Positions 61,460 through 64,000 of a stretch of DNA of 64,000 nucleotides are shown piece after piece. The stretch spans positions 248,001-312,000 of the forward strand of contig OZ223259.1 in NCBI GenBank assembly GCA_965140555.1, in the 5' to 3' direction. Source of the stretch: UBA1351 sp965140555 (GTDB lineage Bacteria > Bacillota > Clostridia > Lachnospirales > Vallitaleaceae). Position 1 is the stretch's first letter. Each line of letters starts with the position of its first letter. The notes beneath the pieces were generated by a model, which was given only the letters and a program-made list of their open reading frames with translations, was not told the origin of the DNA and did no database searches. The position numbers were made by a program, and so were the translations under genes.

Positions 61460-62407
61460 TTAACCTTTAACGGCTCCTACAGTAATACCGCTAATAAAGT
61501 AACGTTGTACAAATGGATATAATAAGATAATTGGGCCGGTTGCCAGCACGGCATTCGCCATTTTAACTGTATTCGTCGGAATATCTGCTAATGTAACGTA
61601 TTGTCCTGCTACGGAGTTTTTCAATTGGTCCATTTTGTTGACGACTTCATATAATGTATATTGCAATGGTTTTACTTCAACTCGAGTACTTAAGAATAGA
61701 GAGGATTGGTACCACTCATTCCAATATCCAAGAGCTAGGAAAAGTCCAATCGTTGCTAAAGCCGGTTTTAACATTGGAAAAATCAAGCGAATGAAGATGG
61801 TCATATCCCCTGCCCCATCAATTTTCCCGGATTCTGTGATCTCATGGGGTATGGCCTTAACGAAATTCTTCATAAGAATAATAAGCCAAGGTGACATCAT
61901 CAAGGGAAGAAGGACTGCAAGATAACTATCTTTCAAATGATATGTTTGGGTCATTAATAGGTAATAAGGTGCCAACCCTGCTGTAAATAAACTTGTGAAA
62001 TAGATATAGAAGGAGATGACATTGCGAAATGGGAAGTCTTTCCGTTGAATGGCATAACCAGTCATTGAAATAATCCCTAATCCTACAACTGTTCCAATGG
62101 TTGTTAATAGAATAGTGAGTATATAGGATTTCCATATGGCCCCACTTTTTGTAATCATCTCATACGCAAGCAAGGTGAAATCCTTAGGAATAAGCTTAAC
62201 ACCCTCCATACGAATGACTTCGTCGGATGTAAACGAACTACCTACAATAATCAAAAATGGAAATACACATGCTATGGAATAAAAGGTAATGGTGATATAT
62301 CCAATTAAACGAATAATAATATCTGAAATGCCAAGCTTTACTTTTTTACTCTTCACTACAGTGCCTTGATTAACAACTGCATTTGTTACGTCTGTTTTTT
62401 TACTCAT
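61460..62407 (-). CDS. Sugar ABC transporter permease (LplC/YtcP-like)
   Basis: 315 residues with six membrane helices. The first is ITFYSIACVFPFLIIVGSSF; TILLTTIGTVVGLGIISMTG and the EAA loop of the form ESGKIDGAGDMTIFIRLIFP (residues about 205-225) mark it as a CUT1 membrane component contacting an ATPase. It ends YPFVQRYFISGITVGAVKG, the typical C-terminus of this family. It forms the channel with the 62455 gene product. No ATPase gene is in the window, so a shared MsmX-type ATPase is probably used. Confidence 0.93.
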   Translation of the reverse strand: MSKKTDVTNAVVNQGTVVKSKKVKLGISDIIIRLIGYITITFYSIACVFPFLIIVGSSFTSDEVIRMEGVKLIPKDFTLLAYEMITKSGAIWKSYILTILLTTIGTVVGLGIISMTGYAIQRKDFPFRNVISFYIYFTSLFTAGLAPYYLLMTQTYHLKDSYLAVLLPLMMSPWLIILMKNFVKAIPHEITESGKIDGAGDMTIFIRLIFPMLKPALATIGLFLALGYWNEWYQSSLFLSTRVEVKPLQYTLYEVVNKMDQLKNSVAGQYVTLADIPTNTVKMANAVLATGPIILLYPFVQRYFISGITVGAVKG

Positions 62408-62454
62408 ATCTGACTCCTTACCTCTCTATCTTATCGTCTGTTATTATGATCCGC

Positions 62455-63414
62455 TTAGAATAACGAATAATCAGGTTCAATCTTCTTAACAATATAGTTG
62501 GCTGTCATAACGATAACAAAGCCTATAACGGATTGATATAATCCGACTGCTGATGCTGTTGAGAAGTTAAAATCTGTCATAACCGCACGGTAGACAAAGG
62601 TTTCGATAATATCTGTTGAACTGTAAAGAATAGAATTGCTTCCGATAATATTGTAGAATAATCCGAAGTTCCCTCTTACGATACCACCAAGGGCAAAGAG
62701 TAACAATATAACAACGGTTGGTCTCAAACTTGGAAGAATGATGTATCGAATCTTTTGAAAAGCATTCGCACCGTCGACTTTGGCTGCTTCAATCATCTGA
62801 GCATCAATTCCCATAATAGCTGCAAAGTAGACGACTGAACTATATCCTGTTTGCTGCCATAAGAAAACGATGATAATAATTGGCGGCCAAGCACCTGCGT
62901 CTGCATAAGGTTGCCATCTTTCCATACCAAGAGATGTTAAGATACTATTCACAAATCCTGTGTCATAGTTAAGAAGGTTGAAAACCAAAATCCCGACGAG
63001 TACTTGAGAAATAAAGTAGGGTAAGAACATCATCGTTTGTGTAACCTTCTTGAATGCATGGGATTGAATCTCATTCAACATAACCGCTACAAACAGAGCG
63101 AATACATTTCCCAATAGAATAAAAGATAGGTTATACAAGATAGTATTCTTCGTTAAGCTGAATAACTTACCACTTTGGGCTAAAAATTCAAAATTTTGTA
63201 ATCCTACAAAATGACTGCCAAAGATACCGTCGCGATAGTTATACTTGACAAATGCTACCCATATCCCCGGCAAGGGCATATAACTAAATGCAAAGAAAAA
63301 TATAATTGCCGGTAGACACATGAGTATCAATACCCTATATTTCTTTACCTTTTCTAAAAAACTCATCTGTTTCACTTCATATTCCGTTTTTCGATGCTTT
63401 CCTAGTTTTACCAT
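62455..63414 (-). CDS. Sugar ABC transporter permease (LplB-like)
   Basis: About 319 residues from the ATG at 63414 (MVKLGKHRKTEYEV), which has AAAGGGAG upstream; the ATG at 63444 has none. Six helices include VLILMCLPAIIFFFAFSYMP and VVILLLFALGGIVRGNFGLF; FKNTILYN-like sequence (LTKNTILYNLSFILLGNVFA) and the EAA loop MIEAAKVDGANAFQKIRYII are those of the LplB/YteP group. It is the first gene of the galactoside operon. The leader carries a promoter and a cre-like site. Confidence 0.93.
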   Translation of the reverse strand: MVKLGKHRKTEYEVKQMSFLEKVKKYRVLILMCLPAIIFFFAFSYMPLPGIWVAFVKYNYRDGIFGSHFVGLQNFEFLAQSGKLFSLTKNTILYNLSFILLGNVFALFVAVMLNEIQSHAFKKVTQTMMFLPYFISQVLVGILVFNLLNYDTGFVNSILTSLGMERWQPYADAGAWPPIIIIVFLWQQTGYSSVVYFAAIMGIDAQMIEAAKVDGANAFQKIRYIILPSLRPTVVILLLFALGGIVRGNFGLFYNIIGSNSILYSSTDIIETFVYRAVMTDFNFSTASAVGLYQSVIGFVIVMTANYIVKKIEPDYSLF

Positions 63415-63512
63415 TATGCTATCTCCCTTTTGAAGTTCTTTCATCAGATAATACTCTATGAAAGCACTTTACATTTGTAAGATTGTTGATTTGTATTCGG
63501 TTTCATAATTAT

Positions 63513-63542
63513 ATTTAAGCACACTTGCACAACAAATGTCAA
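63513..63542 (-). promoter_or_regulatory. Promoter of the galactoside transport and degradation operon
   Basis: TTGACA (63537-63542) and TTAAAT (63513-63518) on the minus strand with an 18-base spacer; TATAAT lies five bases further but at too long a spacing. The operator-like site is directly upstream of the -35 box. Confidence 0.6.
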
Positions 63543-63550
63543 TCTATATT

Positions 63551-63564
63551 TGTAACCGTTTACA
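63551..63564. promoter_or_regulatory. cre-like operator (CcpA or the local LacI-family regulator)
   Basis: TGTAACCGTTTACA fits the catabolite-responsive-element consensus TGWAANCGNTNWCA at every position. LacI-family proteins share this kind of CG-centred site, so either CcpA or the operon's own regulator could bind. Confidence 0.75.
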
Positions 63565-63716
63565 TATTAGTGCATATTGCACAACTATTTTCTGTGTAGT
63601 TTATTATATTTTTACGATATAATTTTCAAAAAAGGACGTTAGTACTAAAAGTACTCCACTATTTTCAGAAGTAATTTCATTGCAATCTTATGTCACTTCG
63701 TTCTACAAATTGCTAC

Positions 63717-63743
63717 AAAAAAAAGGCCTAAAAAGACCTTTTT
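63717..63743 (-). terminator. Terminator after the PfkB-family gene
   Basis: On the minus strand AAAGGTCT and AGGCCTTT pair around TTTT, with a G-T pair, followed by eight T, 15 bases after the stop codon. Confidence 0.85.
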
Positions 63744-63756
63744 ATATAATATATGC

Positions 63757-64000
63757 TCATAATCTGGTTTCTATTTTTTGGATATCCGGTAGAGACTTCA
63801 TTCCACCATATTGTTCAACACATAACGAAGCTGCGCAATTTGCCACCTTCAAATAGTCGATTAATTTCTTTTCATCCATCCTTTGAATGCTCTTATCGGA
63901 TCGAATTATTTTTCCCATTAACGCGCCAAAGAAAGAATCACCGGCTCCTGTGGTATCGACAACATCACTTTTATAACCGTCTACATACCCACATGTTCTT
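63757..64000 (-). CDS. PfkB-family sugar kinase, C-terminal part (cut by window edge)
   Basis: Minus-strand translation gives the last 81 residues before the TGA at 63757: CGYVDGYKSDVVDTTGAGDS, FFGALMGKIIRSDKS and NCAASLCVEQYGGMKSLPDI. VDTTGAGDSFFGAL is the PfkB signature 2 with the catalytic Asp, as in fructokinase and ribokinase relatives. The N-terminal part lies beyond the right edge. It has its own terminator and belongs to a preceding unit, probably another sugar-use operon. Fructokinase is likely from the GGM...LP ending but not certain. Confidence 0.9.
   Translation of the reverse strand, partial: RTCGYVDGYKSDVVDTTGAGDSFFGALMGKIIRSDKSIQRMDEKKLIDYLKVANCAASLCVEQYGGMKSLPDIQKIETRL

Larger units (their letters stand above)
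63445..63756. other. Control region of the galactoside operon
   Basis: 312 bases holding the promoter (63513-63542), a cre-like operator (63551-63564) and the terminator of the upstream sugar-kinase gene (63717-63743). The remainder is AT-rich and shows no open reading frame. Confidence 0.75.

Overview
The window looks like chromosomal DNA of a low-GC Gram-positive bacterium of the class Clostridia, possibly a Lachnospirales- or Vallitalea-like anaerobe; the genus is a guess. The grounds are strong AGGAGG-type ribosome binding sites, intrinsic terminators, a clostripain-family protease, an Lpl-type sugar ABC transporter, a LoaP (NusG-like) antiterminator and two cyclic-di-GMP-I riboswitches. 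Nearly everything is on the minus strand, so operons read from high to low coordinates. I saw no rRNA, tRNA, insertion sequence, phage gene or CRISPR array.

Layout, left to right. (1) 1-12743: an exopolysaccharide operon read leftwards. Two tandem membrane UDP-HexNAc 4,6-dehydratase paralogues come first, then loaP, a structured 211-nt leader, a small sugar-phosphate transferase, an SDR, two glycosyltransferases, a pyruvyltransferase-family protein, and capE-capF-capG for UDP-L-FucNAc; capG runs off the left edge. (2) 13088-14620: a plus-strand, riboswitch-controlled wall protein with an unusual LPQAG sorting signal. (3) 14651-17001: a DUF218 membrane protein and a large polyprenyl-phosphate sugar transferase. 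(4) 17199-23249: two secreted parallel beta-helix proteins; the larger has three homologous modules, a 12-copy tandem-repeat linker and its own c-di-GMP-I riboswitch. (5) 23440-40977: a second exopolysaccharide operon with glycosyltransferases, acyltransferases, a Wzz-like protein fused to a degenerate tyrosine-kinase domain, dTDP-rhamnose genes (rfbA broken by two single-base frameshifts), Wzx, Wzy and a lipoprotein esterase. (6) 41111-44323: a LytTR/GHKL two-component system with a third, kinase-like membrane protein lacking a recognisable ATPase domain. (7) 44404-49102: a clostripain-like protease and an isochorismatase-family hydrolase on the plus strand, convergent with galU. (8) 49110-54143: a probable operon of DUF2156, GNAT, a 7TM-Hpt-CheA-type kinase and CheY. 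(9) 54165-63564: a beta-galactoside uptake and degradation operon (two permeases, binding lipoprotein, GH35, GH2, LacI regulator) with a cre-like site upstream. (10) The right edge holds the end of a PfkB sugar kinase.

How it fits together: the window appears to be an envelope and matrix module. Two polymer assembly lines share nucleotide-sugar supply (galU, rhamnose and FucNAc genes). Two surface or secreted proteins carry c-di-GMP-I riboswitches with intrinsic terminators, so they probably respond to the same second messenger that often governs matrix production. LoaP probably lets polymerase read through the long left operon. The best candidates for something undescribed are the c-di-GMP-controlled modular beta-helix proteins, the LoaP leader, the Wzz pseudo-kinase, the degenerate GHKL partner and the membrane CheA-CheY pair.
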